Source: Pseudomonas sp. AB6 (lineage in GTDB: Bacteria > Pseudomonadota > Gammaproteobacteria > Pseudomonadales > Pseudomonadaceae). From it: 64,000 bases of DNA. The stretch is taken from NCBI RefSeq assembly GCF_034314105.1, contig NZ_JAVIWJ010000001.1:965501-1029500 (forward strand), in the 5' to 3' direction. How positions within the stretch are numbered: the first letter of the stretch is position 1; each line of letters begins with the position of its first letter. Shown here piece after piece: positions 36,842 to 46,242 of this stretch. The notes under the pieces are model-generated. The model was not told where the DNA came from. It saw only the letters and a list, made by a program, of their open reading frames with translations, and ran no database searches. A program made the translations under genes and the position numbers.

Positions 36842-38771
36842 AATCAAGCTGCTCATCGTCGATGACAACGCGGCCACCCGCTACGCGTTGCGTCGGCGCA
36901 TGGAACGCCATGGTTTTGTGGTGCTTGAGGCTGGGACCGGTACTGAAGGCCTTGCGCTAATTGCTTCTGAGGCGCCGGATGCATTGATACTCGACGTCAA
37001 TCTGCCGGACATGAGTGGATTCGATATCGTCCGCCAGCTGCGCTCTGAGCCGCGCACGGCGCTATTGCCAGTGGTGCACGTGTCGGCCGCATCTGTGCAG
37101 ACCGGCGACATCATTACGGGGCTCGAAGCGGGCGCGGATGCCTATCTGATTCATCCCATTGATCCCGATGTGCTGCTAGCGACGGTACGGACTTTACTGC
37201 GGGTGCGCGACACCGAGTATGCGCTACGGGAAAGCGAGGCGCGGTTCCGAGAGATTTTTGTCAACGTCTCAGCGCCGATTGCGGTGCTCGACGCCCAATT
37301 GCACATCTACGAATGCAACCATGCGTTCGCCCAGATCATTCAGCAGAACGCACCCGAGACGAGCATTCTTGACTGCTTTGCCGACGATCAAATAGCAATT
37401 GTTCAGGAGCTTTGTGAAGGCTTGGCCGCAGGTGAGCGTTGGAAAGGCACGTTAGGCATGCGTGTGAAAGGCGAAGTGCGGGAGACAGAATGGCAAATTT
37501 CACCCTATCGTGCCCCGGGCCTTAGCCTGGTATTTGTCGAAGACGTCACTGAGCATCGCCAGCGCGAGCGGTCGCACCTTGCCCAATTAAACACTGTCAA
37601 CACGCAATTGGCTTACGAAGTCGCCGAACGTGTGCGTACCGAAGCACAATTGCTGCAAGTGCAGAAAATGGATGCCATTGGCAAATTGACCGGGGGTATC
37701 GCTCACGATTTCAACAATTTGCTCACGGGTATTATCACCGGCTTGGAACTGATCATAAGTCGAACTGAGCAAGCTAATCCAGCCAAGGTGATGCGCTATG
37801 CCGATGCCGCGCTGACCTCTGCGATGAGTGCCGCTGCACTGACTCATCGCCTGCTCGCTTTTGCCCGGCAACAACCGCTGGACACGCGTCCAATTGATAT
37901 TAACGAGCATGTTCGCTCGCTTGAGGATCTGCTTCGACGCACCATTGGCAAGCGGATCACGTTGACCTTGGCGCTGACAGCGAAGTCGGCGGTGGCGTTA
38001 GCCGATGCCAGCCAATTGGAAAGCGCGTTGCTGAACCTGGTCATCAATGCCCGGGATGCGTTGCCGGACGGCGGCAACATCAGTATCACGACGTTTGCCG
38101 CACATGCTCAGGGTGATCCGAAGTTGGCGGACGGTGCTTACGTAGCGCTGACGGTTAAAGATGATGGTGTCGGTATTGATCACAGTGTGATCGACAAAGT
38201 GTTTGATCCGTTTTTCACGACCAAACCGATTGGCGAAGGCACAGGGCTAGGACTGTCTACAATTTATGGTTTCGCCCGGCAATCGGGCGGCGATGCCAAT
38301 ATTCGCAGTATTGCCGGCCGTGGCACTGAGGTGACGTTGATGATTCCGGCGGGAATCAACATAAGCGTGATGCCGGTGGAGCCCTCGACCGCAGGCGCGC
38401 GAGGCGCCGGTGAACATATTCTTATCGTCGAAGATACTGCCTCAGTTCGAATGTTTGTTAATGAGGTACTGGTTGACACCGGTTACCGTTGTACTCAGGT
38501 CGGTGATATTGAAAGCGCGCTGACATTGCTCATGAATGACAGTTCGATCGAGTTGCTATTGACCGACGTAGGATTGCCGCACATGAACGGGCGAGAGTTG
38601 GCCAACATTGCCCGTGGCTGGCGCCCCTCATTGCCGGTAGTCTTCATGACCGGCTACGCCGAAAACGCAGTCAACCGGCAGAGTTTTCTTGGCGAGAAGA
38701 TGGACATGATCATCAAACCGTTTCAGCTCAGCGAGCTGCTCAATAAAGTTCGTAAAATGCTCGACGCTTGA
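36831..38771 (+). CDS. REC-PAS-histidine kinase-REC hybrid sensor
   Basis: 646 aa. The first receiver domain (residues 5-120) has acceptor Asp55 (LILDVNLPDMSG). A PAS domain follows (about 138-250), then HisKA with GGIAHDFNNLLTG (His292), the ATPase (NLVINARDAL, DDGVGID, GTGLGLSTIYGFA) and a second receiver (about 525-646) with Asp579 (LTDVGLPHMNG). There is no transmembrane region. By layout, the upstream kinase may phosphorylate the first receiver. No DNA-binding or GGDEF output exists in the cluster, so the final target is elsewhere. Confidence 0.92.
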   Translation: MAREIKLLIVDDNAATRYALRRRMERHGFVVLEAGTGTEGLALIASEAPDALILDVNLPDMSGFDIVRQLRSEPRTALLPVVHVSAASVQTGDIITGLEAGADAYLIHPIDPDVLLATVRTLLRVRDTEYALRESEARFREIFVNVSAPIAVLDAQLHIYECNHAFAQIIQQNAPETSILDCFADDQIAIVQELCEGLAAGERWKGTLGMRVKGEVRETEWQISPYRAPGLSLVFVEDVTEHRQRERSHLAQLNTVNTQLAYEVAERVRTEAQLLQVQKMDAIGKLTGGIAHDFNNLLTGIITGLELIISRTEQANPAKVMRYADAALTSAMSAAALTHRLLAFARQQPLDTRPIDINEHVRSLEDLLRRTIGKRITLTLALTAKSAVALADASQLESALLNLVINARDALPDGGNISITTFAAHAQGDPKLADGAYVALTVKDDGVGIDHSVIDKVFDPFFTTKPIGEGTGLGLSTIYGFARQSGGDANIRSIAGRGTEVTLMIPAGINISVMPVEPSTAGARGAGEHILIVEDTASVRMFVNEVLVDTGYRCTQVGDIESALTLLMNDSSIELLLTDVGLPHMNGRELANIARGWRPSLPVVFMTGYAENAVNRQSFLGEKMDMIIKPFQLSELLNKVRKMLDA

Positions 38772-38786
38772 AGTTGTAATGCGTCG

Positions 38787-39686
38787 CTAGGATTGCCGCG
38801 GGATGCACTTATCGATTGCCAGGGAAATTATTTTCCCGGGTTTGGAGGCGATATTAGTGGCTTGCCCATCCCTTTGCTTGCCGTTACGAGCCTCGCTGAT
38901 TAGCGCAGGTATTAAGTGACCTTCAGGCAGATTTTTCCAGAAGCGCACAGGCAGATGCCCCTGCAAGACTTTAGGATTCAAGCGCGCCGGGTTGAAGATA
39001 TGGCTGTAATACGTCAGCCATAAGTCGCCGCTGGGATCGTCGATGTTTTGCGCCAAATGCTGCCACCCAAGCGGGCAGCATCGGTGGCGAATCAACTGCT
39101 GGCCATCGAAATAAACTCCGTCCTGTGGCGTTGCAATCATCCAGCGCTGTTGTCCCATTCGACCGACAAAATGCGTACTGGCGCTGTGCAAGATGTCATG
39201 TGCCGGTTCGTGCCAAGCAACGTACTCAGGTAGTTCAACGGGTTCAATGGATAACGGACTTACGGGATTGTCGTCCCTATCAACCTGATACGGCACGGCG
39301 ACAAAACGCAAAAATGCATGCAGGTGGTGCGCTTCTCGCTCAACTGTTTTAATCCGACGATGTAATTCGCTGCCCAATTTATCGCCCGCTAACATTGCCG
39401 TTCGATCCCCGTGACTGACCCGCCATAAAACTTCATACAGCAAGCTCCAGCGCTGCTCGCCACGGTAGCGCGCGGCGTTTTCCAAGAGCCCGATCAACGC
39501 CAAGGGGATACGCGCCAGAAAGGGGCCTTGATGCTCAGGAATCGGTTCATCGGTGGCAAAAAGATCGGCTGCGCTGTGCAGCGCCCAACTGACGCGGGCG
39601 GGATCGATTTGATGGCTGAGCAACCAGCGGGCTTGCCGTCGCCATGTGCTGAACACATCGTCGCAATCGAGGCTGATCATCCCCAC
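38787..39686 (-). CDS. TIGR03915-family putative DNA repair protein (radical-SAM partner)
   Basis: 299 aa. The N-terminal part resembles the DUF4130/TIGR03915 proteins, and the C-terminal part has a uracil-DNA-glycosylase-like WLTYYSHIFNPARLNPKVLQ. Members always accompany a radical-SAM protein. Here the start overlaps that gene's end by 10 bp. The biochemical function is not established. The pair is thought to act in DNA repair, and the SOS box upstream supports that. Convergent with the hybrid kinase gene, 15 bp away. Confidence 0.83.
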   Translation of the reverse strand: MGMISLDCDDVFSTWRRQARWLLSHQIDPARVSWALHSAADLFATDEPIPEHQGPFLARIPLALIGLLENAARYRGEQRWSLLYEVLWRVSHGDRTAMLAGDKLGSELHRRIKTVEREAHHLHAFLRFVAVPYQVDRDDNPVSPLSIEPVELPEYVAWHEPAHDILHSASTHFVGRMGQQRWMIATPQDGVYFDGQQLIRHRCCPLGWQHLAQNIDDPSGDLWLTYYSHIFNPARLNPKVLQGHLPVRFWKNLPEGHLIPALISEARNGKQRDGQATNIASKPGKIISLAIDKCIPRQS

Positions 39687-40897
39687 AAGCCCATTTGTTG
39701 AGGTTGTGGCCGATCCTGCAATTGCTGACGCAACGACTGGCTGCTGCTATCGGCCTGGCTGGGATGGTAATCGCAGGTGATAAAAAAGGGCTTGGCTTTG
39801 GCCAGCACACAGCGCAGGCGGGCGAGGTCTTCGTAACGAATGCGACGCTGGCGACGAAGCTCTACCAGGCGTTTGGTGGTGCGAATCCCGATGCCTGGGA
39901 TGCGCGCGATCATCGCGGGCTCAGCCCGGTTCAAGTCCAGTGGAAAGACCTCACGGTTAGCCAACGCCCATGCCAACTTTGGGTCGATGTCCAACGCTAG
40001 ATCGCCGGGCCCTTGAAAAAGTTCGCCGGCGGTGAAACCGTAAGCACGTAGCAAAAAGTCAGCCTGATACAAACGGTGTTCGCGCATCAGCGGTGGGGCG
40101 GCCAACGGCACGCTCTTAGGGCTGTTGGGTATTGGACTGAATGCTGAGTAATAAACGCGACGCAGGCGGAAGTTGCCGTAAAGCGACTCAGCACTGTGCA
40201 GGATTGTTCTGTCGTCCGTGTCATCGGCTCCGACAATCATCTGCGTGCTTTGCCCGGCAGGAGCGAAACGTGGTGCGCGCGGTTCATTGCGCACCGTTTG
40301 TTCGCCGGTATAGATCGTCTGCATGGCGCGCTTAATCGACTCAACGTCTTTTTCCGGTGCCAAGGCCTTAAGGCCCAGATCGGTGGGTAATTCAATGTTG
40401 ACGCTTAACCGATCCGCATACCGCCCGGCTTCTTCGATCAATAATGGATCGGCGTCGGGGATAGTCTTCAGGTGAATGTATCCACGAAACTCGTGCTCTT
40501 CGCGCAGCAACTTGGCGACCCGAATCAACTGTTCCATGGTGTAGTCCGCTGAGCGAATTATTCCGGAACTCAAGAATAAACCGCTCACGCAGTTGCGTCG
40601 GTAAAAGTCCAGGGTCAACGTCACCACTTCCTCGGGGGTGAAACGAGCACGGGGTACATCACTGGAACGGCGGTTGACGCAGTATTGACAGTCGTACAAG
40701 CAGAAATTGGTTAGCAGGATTTTCAGCAGCGAGACACAACGGCCATCTGGCGTATAGCTGTGGCAGATGCCCATGCCATTGGTGGCTCCGAGCCCGGACT
40801 TGCCCTGCGAACTGCGCTTGGGCGCGCCGCTGCTGGCACAAGAAGCATCGTACTTGGCAGCGTCAGCAAGGATGCTCAACTTTTCGATGAGATGCAT
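39677..40897 (-). CDS. putative DNA modification/repair radical SAM protein
   Basis: 406 aa. The 4Fe-4S cluster motif CxxxCxxC is at Cys66, Cys70 and Cys73 (NFCLYDCQYC), preceded by a second Cys group (GICHSYTPDGRC). A helix-hairpin-helix DNA-binding motif lies near the C-terminus (ARIPGIGIRTTKRLVELRRQ). This is the TIGR03916 family. It is the first gene of a two-gene operon, and a near-consensus LexA box sits 13 bp upstream of the ATG, so it is damage-inducible. The reaction is unknown. Confidence 0.9.
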   Translation of the reverse strand: MHLIEKLSILADAAKYDASCASSGAPKRSSQGKSGLGATNGMGICHSYTPDGRCVSLLKILLTNFCLYDCQYCVNRRSSDVPRARFTPEEVVTLTLDFYRRNCVSGLFLSSGIIRSADYTMEQLIRVAKLLREEHEFRGYIHLKTIPDADPLLIEEAGRYADRLSVNIELPTDLGLKALAPEKDVESIKRAMQTIYTGEQTVRNEPRAPRFAPAGQSTQMIVGADDTDDRTILHSAESLYGNFRLRRVYYSAFSPIPNSPKSVPLAAPPLMREHRLYQADFLLRAYGFTAGELFQGPGDLALDIDPKLAWALANREVFPLDLNRAEPAMIARIPGIGIRTTKRLVELRRQRRIRYEDLARLRCVLAKAKPFFITCDYHPSQADSSSQSLRQQLQDRPQPQQMGLWG

Positions 40898-40909
40898 GAT
40901 GGGCTCTTA

Positions 40910-40929
40910 TACTGGTTTTATATACAGTA
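40910..40929 (-). promoter_or_regulatory. LexA (SOS) box
   Basis: On the minus strand, TACTGTATATAAAACCAGTA matches the SOS consensus TACTGT-(AT)4-ACAGTA at all but a few positions. It lies immediately before the radical-SAM gene and would cover its promoter. Confidence 0.85.
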
Positions 40930-41092
40930 CAAGGTCGCGACATATCCCTCAAGGGGCGCAAGGGGAGGGATAGATACCGATCGTCTGATGCGTCGCGTTC
41001 CAGGACCTGCTTGCCTGCGGCCTTAGCAGTCACTGGGAGTCAAAAGTTCGGCGCCTTCTCGGGCAGATCACAACACGACGGGAGGCTTCCGT

Positions 41093-41512
41093 TCAGGGCG
41101 CTTTCATTAAAGCCGAACAAGCGGTTTTGTAGGATTCATGCTGGTATTTGTTCAACGACGCAGCGAGCTTGAAGTCGTGTTTCTTATGCTGCGAACTGAC
41201 CGTCTGCGGTGATACCAAGGTCACGGTGCACTGATCTAGCAACTGCAAAATGCCTTCGATTTTGAACGTGGTGGGACCACCCGCGAATTCGCCTTTTTTG
41301 CTGCGCTTCTTGATTGCCAGGTGCTCAATGCCATTGTCACGAATGAACGCTTTGACCAGCCCTGCAAATGCTTTCACGTTCGATGACTCTTCATCGTCCT
41401 CAAGGGCAATTTTTTTGGTAGACAGAGGCAGGTGTTCGAGGGTGTTGTCGCGCAATATAGCGACAGCGAAAATCGCTTCGCTGCCTTTGATTTCAATGCC
41501 GCAAATTTTCAT
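41093..41512 (-). CDS. DUF3010 family protein
   Basis: 139 aa from the ATG at 41512. The frame is open to 41563 but the extra part is low-complexity. KICGIEIKGSEAIFAVAIL at the start and the HLAIKKRSKKGEFAGGPTTF segment are typical of DUF3010, a Gammaproteobacterial family with an RNase-H-like look (a beta-rich start followed by GGP...FK). Function is unknown. Cytoplasmic. The region 40930-41092 upstream of the SOS box holds nothing identifiable. Confidence 0.82.
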   Translation of the reverse strand: MKICGIEIKGSEAIFAVAILRDNTLEHLPLSTKKIALEDDEESSNVKAFAGLVKAFIRDNGIEHLAIKKRSKKGEFAGGPTTFKIEGILQLLDQCTVTLVSPQTVSSQHKKHDFKLAASLNKYQHESYKTACSALMKAP

Positions 41513-41566
41513 GTGGGGACTGCTCGAAGAGAAGGCCGCTATTTTCTTCTCTTTCTCCCGCAATGG

Positions 41567-42025
41567 CTAACTGATAAAAATCCCACGTGCCATGCCGGAC
41601 GCGGCGACGAGGATAACAATGATCAGCCCCACTTGGATGTGGCTGATCCTCGAGTAGAGCATCGCTCGGTGGGTATCGATGTGCGCGCCCACTTTAAACG
41701 CGTTACGCCATTTGATCAGCGCCACCATCGGTGCGATTTCCAGCAAGATTATCGCCACAAAGGCAGCCATTTTCAGATGAAATAACGGTTGGTGAAGATA
41801 GTAGAACGTGCCTTTTTCAAATCCCCCGAAAGCACGTAAAGCTCCCGTCACAAGGAGCGTTGCAGCAGCGATACCCCAGAAATTATCCGCCACAAATACG
41901 TCCCGAAGCTTAGACGGGTTGGTCCTGCTCAAGCGCCGTAGAGAACGCCCGCGACTCAGTACTGCCCCGAGTGCAACCCCATATGCCAAGAGATGCAATG
42001 TTGCCAGGAACCATTTGAAGAGCAT
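41567..42025 (-). CDS. DUF2214 membrane protein
   Basis: 152 aa with four hydrophobic helices (about residues 5-25, 50-66, 82-103 and 132-148) and conserved HLLAYGVALGAV and HLKMAAFVAII. The His residues within helices could bind heme, as in the related CopD-like proteins, but this is inference. Start ATG at 42025. Upstream, 42026-42321 (296 bp) contains only an unsupported 75-codon minus-strand frame. Confidence 0.78.
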   Translation of the reverse strand: MLFKWFLATLHLLAYGVALGAVLSRGRSLRRLSRTNPSKLRDVFVADNFWGIAAATLLVTGALRAFGGFEKGTFYYLHQPLFHLKMAAFVAIILLEIAPMVALIKWRNAFKVGAHIDTHRAMLYSRISHIQVGLIIVILVAASGMARGIFIS

Positions 42026-42321
42026 GGTTTTTCAACTCCATTCATTAACAAAAAGTACATCACCCCTCGAAGAGTGGGTAACTGAGTAGTAGCTCACCGT
42101 GTAAGTTTTTGCCCGATCCAAGTCCCACCAAGCATAGATTTTCCGACGCTGTTGGATGACAAATCAAACCGTTTGAAAGTTCATCCTTTGCTTGATCCGT
42201 GTAACCACTGTTCAAAGATAGATGCCCGACGTCTGTATGCAGGACCGCCCTGAAGGCCAGACGGGTGCGCAGTACGTAGCGCCCCACCTTCAGAGGCAGC
42301 GCTAGTCAGGTGGTAAGACAA

Positions 42322-43257
42322 CTATTCTTTGGCCTGAATTCCGATCTGTTGCATGCTGAGGTTTTTTTCGTCTTTGTACAGTACCGCAACCTGAGGGGCC
42401 GGACCGCTTTTGCCCGTTTCCATCCACCTGCGCATACGGCCCGCGTCGGCGAAATGAGTGTATTTGCCGAAGGCGTCCAAAATCACGACGGATACCTGAC
42501 GATTGGCCATGGTTGTCAGCAACACTAAGCAGTGGCCGGCTTGATTGGTGAACCCGGTTTTGGTGAGTTTAATGTCCCAATTGGATTTTTTAATCAGATG
42601 ATCGGTGTTGTTGAACACCAGGCTGTAAGTCGGTTTGTGGAACGTGACGGTTTTATCGGGAGTAGTGCTCAGTTCACTCAACATCGGATATTGACGCGCG
42701 GCGAGTGCTAACTTGCTGAGGTCGCGCGCAGTGGAAACGTTATAGACCGATAACCCGGTAGGCTCTACATAGACCGTGTGCTTCATGCCCAAGGATTTGG
42801 CTTTGGCGTTCATCGCGATGATAAAGGCGTTGTAGCCACCTGGATAGCTGTGGGCCAAGCTCGCTGCGGCACGATTTTCCGATGACATCAACGCGATTAA
42901 CAGCATGTTTTTGCGGTCAAGCTCGCTGCCAAGTTTGACGCGAGAAAACACACCTTTCATTTCCTTGGTATCGACAATGGACACCGGAATCATTTCATTC
43001 ATGGGCAGCTTGGCATCAAGCACTACCATTGCCGTCATCAATTTGGTGACTGAAGCGATAGGTACGACCACATCAGGATTGTTGGCAAACAGCACTTTGT
43101 TGGTTTTCAAGTCGACCACCATGGCGCTTCCGGAAGCCAGATGAAGTTGTGATGGATCGCGTTCAAATGGAGCGGGTTCGTTTGCTGAAGCACTGTGGCA
43201 GAGTGCGGCGCCTGTACATACAAATAATAGGCTCAGAATAGAATGACGAATTTTCAC
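42322..43257 (-). CDS. pbpG: D-alanyl-D-alanine endopeptidase PbpG (PBP7/8)
   Basis: 311 aa from the GTG at 43257. A TTG two codons earlier is possible. The signal peptide ends near CHSASANE. The S11 penicillin-binding fold carries SVTK (SxxK, near residue 70), SSEN (SxN) and KTGFT (KTG). PbpG cuts D-Ala-meso-DAP crosslinks of murein in the periplasm during cell-wall remodelling. There is no C-terminal amphipathic anchor of the PBP5 type. Monocistronic. Confidence 0.93.
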   Translation of the reverse strand: MKIRHSILSLLFVCTGAALCHSASANEPAPFERDPSQLHLASGSAMVVDLKTNKVLFANNPDVVVPIASVTKLMTAMVVLDAKLPMNEMIPVSIVDTKEMKGVFSRVKLGSELDRKNMLLIALMSSENRAAASLAHSYPGGYNAFIIAMNAKAKSLGMKHTVYVEPTGLSVYNVSTARDLSKLALAARQYPMLSELSTTPDKTVTFHKPTYSLVFNNTDHLIKKSNWDIKLTKTGFTNQAGHCLVLLTTMANRQVSVVILDAFGKYTHFADAGRMRRWMETGKSGPAPQVAVLYKDEKNLSMQQIGIQAKE

Positions 43258-43515
43258 GAGCAAGGCTCACTAATAATGGATATGCCGTTTAGCACGGGGT
43301 TTTCAATAAAATCCGTTGCAGTTTATGAGCAGCTCCTTGCGCTGTCGATATGTGTTGTGAGTTCAACAGTACTTAAAAGCAGCTATGCGCTTTTATAGAC
43401 GAAAAATCTACAATTGCCGAACGGATTAGCAATATCCGTGGTGTCTGAAGAGCGCAGCGATTAGCATCCTTCGCCATTGGTACCAACGTGATCTCAACGA
43501 TTCAGGAGTCAGGCT

Positions 43516-44076
43516 ATGCCCAAGGGGCTTATCAGCAAGGATTACGTAGTACTGGTGACAGTCGCGGCGGTGGTTGCGGTACTTTTGCTCGGGATTGGCG
43601 CTTTTCAAAAAACCACTGACTGGGCTGGCTGGATTCAGGCCATTGGCCTCATTGTTGGTTTAATGATGGCCATCACTGTCCCGGCGATTCAGAAAAAGCA
43701 GCACGCGGGCACGGAGCACATACAAATGCGTGAGCGCGAAATAGGCTTTTCACGTCGGATGCAATACCTGTGCGCCGAATTAACCGAGTTATTAATAAAG
43801 ATCAACGTCAATTTGGTTCACTTGCGGGCAACGGATCGGCATCGGCTGCAACACACCCTTCAGGACTACTTGCATCGCTTGTTTGAGTCTCACAAGCAAG
43901 ATTTAAACGATGACCGCGTGGTGATTGCTCACGAACTGCGGCAAGTGGTCAACGAATTGGTTGATGAGCTTGAAAGTGGTCGGGCGGATCGTGGGGTGTT
44001 GATGAACCTGGACAAGCGTTTGCAGAAGTTGGTGCATAAGACTCAAGTTAACGCAACGATGGCGGAGCGGCTCTGA
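43516..44076 (+). CDS. hypothetical membrane protein with two N-terminal helices
   Basis: 186 aa. An AGGAG site precedes the ATG. Two transmembrane helices (residues about 11-29 and 39-58) are followed by a long charged helical cytoplasmic part (RRMQYLCAELTELLIKINVN, LQHTLQDYLHRLFESHK). No known family is recognised. The layout recalls small Pseudomonas membrane proteins of unknown role. It is convergent with the 60-aa gene beyond the terminator at 44096. Confidence 0.7.
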   Translation: MPKGLISKDYVVLVTVAAVVAVLLLGIGAFQKTTDWAGWIQAIGLIVGLMMAITVPAIQKKQHAGTEHIQMREREIGFSRRMQYLCAELTELLIKINVNLVHLRATDRHRLQHTLQDYLHRLFESHKQDLNDDRVVIAHELRQVVNELVDELESGRADRGVLMNLDKRLQKLVHKTQVNATMAERL

Positions 44077-44095
44077 TAAGGGTGCTTTTTTACGC

Positions 44096-44123
44096 AAAAA
44101 AAACCCGCATCAGGGATGCGGGT
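44096..44123 (-). terminator. rho-independent terminator (minus-strand reading, possibly bidirectional)
   Basis: ACCCGCAT/ATGCGGGT form an 8-bp stem around CAGGG, with seven As on the left that become the T tract for transcripts coming from the 44198-44380 gene. Confidence 0.8.
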
Positions 44124-44197
44124 AAGGGATGTGCGGAGCAACGCACGATACAGGGGGCAACGTAATCGTTGAAAACCGGTTTGGAACGACAAACCTC

Positions 44198-44380
44198 TCA
44201 GGCGCTCAGTCGGTGTGCTTCAAACTTGGCTGACAACGCTTGCGCTGCTGTCAGTGATTTAAAAGGACCGTAGATGGGCTCACCGTTCTGCACCAAGTAC
44301 CAGCAGACTAGCAAACCAAGCTCTCTCAGCGAGGCGGGTACTGCGCTGCCAATGACTGACATAATTTGGACCTGGTTCAT
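44198..44380 (-). CDS. hypothetical 60-aa protein
   Basis: Start at ATG 44380 with GGAGG at a good distance; an in-frame ATG upstream lacks a site. The middle reads VCWYLVQNGEPIYGPFKSLT, which suggests a compact fold with a GYF-like W-x-x-x-x-G-x-x-x-G-P-F pattern, and the end is a helix. No named family. It has its own terminator. Confidence 0.65.
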   Translation of the reverse strand: MNQVQIMSVIGSAVPASLRELGLLVCWYLVQNGEPIYGPFKSLTAAQALSAKFEAHRLSA

Positions 44381-44508
44381 AAGTGCCTCCATCAATCTAT
44401 GGGGCTACTCTACGGCGCCATCGCTGGGAGCGATAATCACCGCTCTTGATAGTCAACATTGACGGTAAAGACATCTTTCATTTAAACCAACAGACGTCGC
44501 AAGGTCGA

Positions 44509-44703
44509 TCAATCGACCACTTGATCGAGCATGTTCATGACTTCGTGTTCGCTGATGATCCCTTTTTCCACCAGATTTTGTGCAAGCAATGACAAGAATT
44601 TTGCGTTGCGGTGACCTTCGAGGCTCTTAAGTTCGGTGAGTGCGCAATACACTTTGTTCGATGTGCACAAACCCGCCGCGCGGTAGGGGTGCTGGGTAGG
44701 CAT
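44509..44703 (-). CDS. hypothetical 64-aa protein
   Basis: From ATG 44703, supported by AAGGA upstream. The frame continues to 44805 without a better start. It has one Cys pair (GLCTSNKVYC) and two helices (RNAKFLSLLAQNLVEKGIIS, EHEVMNMLDQ). I do not recognise a family. It is probably cytoplasmic. Confidence 0.6.
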   Translation of the reverse strand: MPTQHPYRAAGLCTSNKVYCALTELKSLEGHRNAKFLSLLAQNLVEKGIISEHEVMNMLDQVVD

Positions 44704-44881
44704 ATGGGAAGTCCTTATTGTTATTGAAGGTGAAAGATCATTGGTCTTAATGAACCACTGACTTGAACCGTAATGTGTGACTTTTTTGACCGGTTCAGAA
44801 TTCACTGCACGATTAGAATAATGACTGACTCCTGTCTACGCGCTGTCTTGGCAACGACCTCCATCAAGTAAATTTGGACGC

Positions 44882-44911
44882 AAAAAAAGCCCCGCCCTTT
44901 GAGGGGCGGGG
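44882..44911 (-). terminator. rho-independent terminator of the Gly/Tyr-rich protein gene
   Basis: CCCCGCCC (44890-44897) pairs with GGGCGGGG (44904-44911). The A7 run at 44882-44888 gives the T tract on the minus strand. It lies 16 bp after the stop at 44927. Confidence 0.88.
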
Positions 44912-44926
44912 TCAGAAACAGAGCCG

Positions 44927-45277
44927 TTAGTCGCGGTCGTAGCCACGGCCGTAATAACCATGCGGATGACCATAATACCCGCGGGGTGGACTGTAATATT
45001 CAGGGCGATAATAACCAGGGCCACGCTCTATAACGACCGGTTGGTAGTAGACCCGAGGCGGTGGAGCTTCGTAATAAACCGGCTGCGGCGCATAAACCGG
45101 TTGTGGTTGGACATAGACAGTCCGCGGTTGAGAGGCGACGACGCTACCCACTACAGCACCAACAACTGCGCCTACCGCAAGACCCGGACCCCAACCACCA
45201 CCACCATGGGCTGACGCCTGGGTAGCGATAGCGAGGGCACCTATTAACAGGGCAACCTTGGGGATTTGACGAATCAT
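44927..45277 (-). CDS. exported Gly-zipper/Tyr-Pro-rich protein
   Basis: 116 aa from ATG 45277 with a GAGGAA site. The signal peptide ends ASA at residue 23. A glycine-zipper-like helix (LAVGAVVGAVVGSVVAS) is followed by Pro-Tyr-Gln-rich repeats (VQPQPVYAPQPVYYEAPPP) and a GYYG-rich tail. Proteins of this type are common in Pseudomonas and may sit in the envelope. No function is assigned. Confidence 0.75.
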   Translation of the reverse strand: MIRQIPKVALLIGALAIATQASAHGGGGWGPGLAVGAVVGAVVGSVVASQPRTVYVQPQPVYAPQPVYYEAPPPRVYYQPVVIERGPGYYRPEYYSPPRGYYGHPHGYYGRGYDRD

Positions 45278-45467
45278 GACTATTCCTCGACTTTCAATCC
45301 CGTTGTCGCGAGCTTGCATTACTCTCAAGCACTGCCACGGGATACTTCTAAGACAGTGGTTTCGTAGTAATCTGCGAAACGCGTGAGTAAATATTGTGTA
45401 AGTGTGCCTGACGGCTATTATCGCGCTCCCACAGAGGTTAGCAATCGGAAGTCGACAAGCCGCTTAG

Positions 45468-46127
45468 TTATTCCAGTTTCGACAAGCGCTCTTCCAAGGC
45501 GGCTATCCGCGCTTCCAATTCATCAAACCGTTCTGCGAAAGCAGGAATGTTTCCACCTCCCGACCGTTCAGGCTGGTTGCTTCGCGCTGCAAGAATTGTG
45601 TCGATATCATCAGGGTCACCCAGCGTATGCACGTAACGATCTTCTCGCTGGCCGGATTGACGCGGCAGCAGCACGGCCAATCCACGGGCGATCAAGCGTT
45701 CCAGCTGATGGACGACTTGTTCCACGTCTTCGAATTCATGCATGCGGTTGCTGCGTGTCATCAGTTCATTGACGGTTTGCGGACCCCGCAAGAACAATAA
45801 TCCGCTAAGCGTTACTTGAGCCGGTACCAGTTCCAAGGCTCTGTCGACCCGGTGCTCCCAGCGGTCGGCTCGGCTGCCCATCACTAACCGAGTCAGCCCT
45901 TGACCTTCAAGGGCTCGAAGGCTTTGGCCGACTTGGCCCGGGGTCAGATTCATTACCGGTTCACGGCTGGTTTTCTGGTTACAAGCGGTTACCACAGCGT
46001 TGAGCGTGAGGGGATAGGTCTCGGGGTTAGTGGCCTTCTTTTCAATGAGGCAGCCTAGGATGCGGATCTCCGCACTGTTTAGTTGCAGCTTATCGGCAGA
46101 GTCGGTGGATACAGGCTCAGTAGACAT
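45468..46127 (-). CDS. yceH: YceH-family (DUF480) protein
   Basis: 219 aa. [20 protein letters not shown] and [20 protein letters not shown] are the YceH hallmarks. Two winged-helix domains are followed by a short coiled coil at the C-terminus ([17 protein letters not shown]). Role unknown. The fold suggests DNA or protein binding. Monocistronic, divergent from the DUF1993 gene. Confidence 0.9.
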   Translation of the reverse strand: MSTEPVSTDSADKLQLNSAEIRILGCLIEKKATNPETYPLTLNAVVTACNQKTSREPVMNLTPGQVGQSLRALEGQGLTRLVMGSRADRWEHRVDRALELVPAQVTLSGLLFLRGPQTVNELMTRSNRMHEFEDVEQVVHQLERLIARGLAVLLPRQSGQREDRYVHTLGDPDDIDTILAARSNQPERSGGGNIPAFAERFDELEARIAALEERLSKLE

Positions 46128-46242
46128 GGTGCGTTCCCTAGGCGTTCAAAGGCCACTAGCCTAGGGGCTCGGCGATACAAAAGACAAGCCGCTTCGCGGC
46201 CCTCCATGACTATAATCACTTACCTTAAACCCAGGACCTGCC

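Noticed and set aside
42060..42287. 75-codon frame on the minus strand between the DUF2214 and pbpG genes
   Set aside because: No ribosome site and no similarity or domain pattern that I recognise. Kept as an empty stretch.
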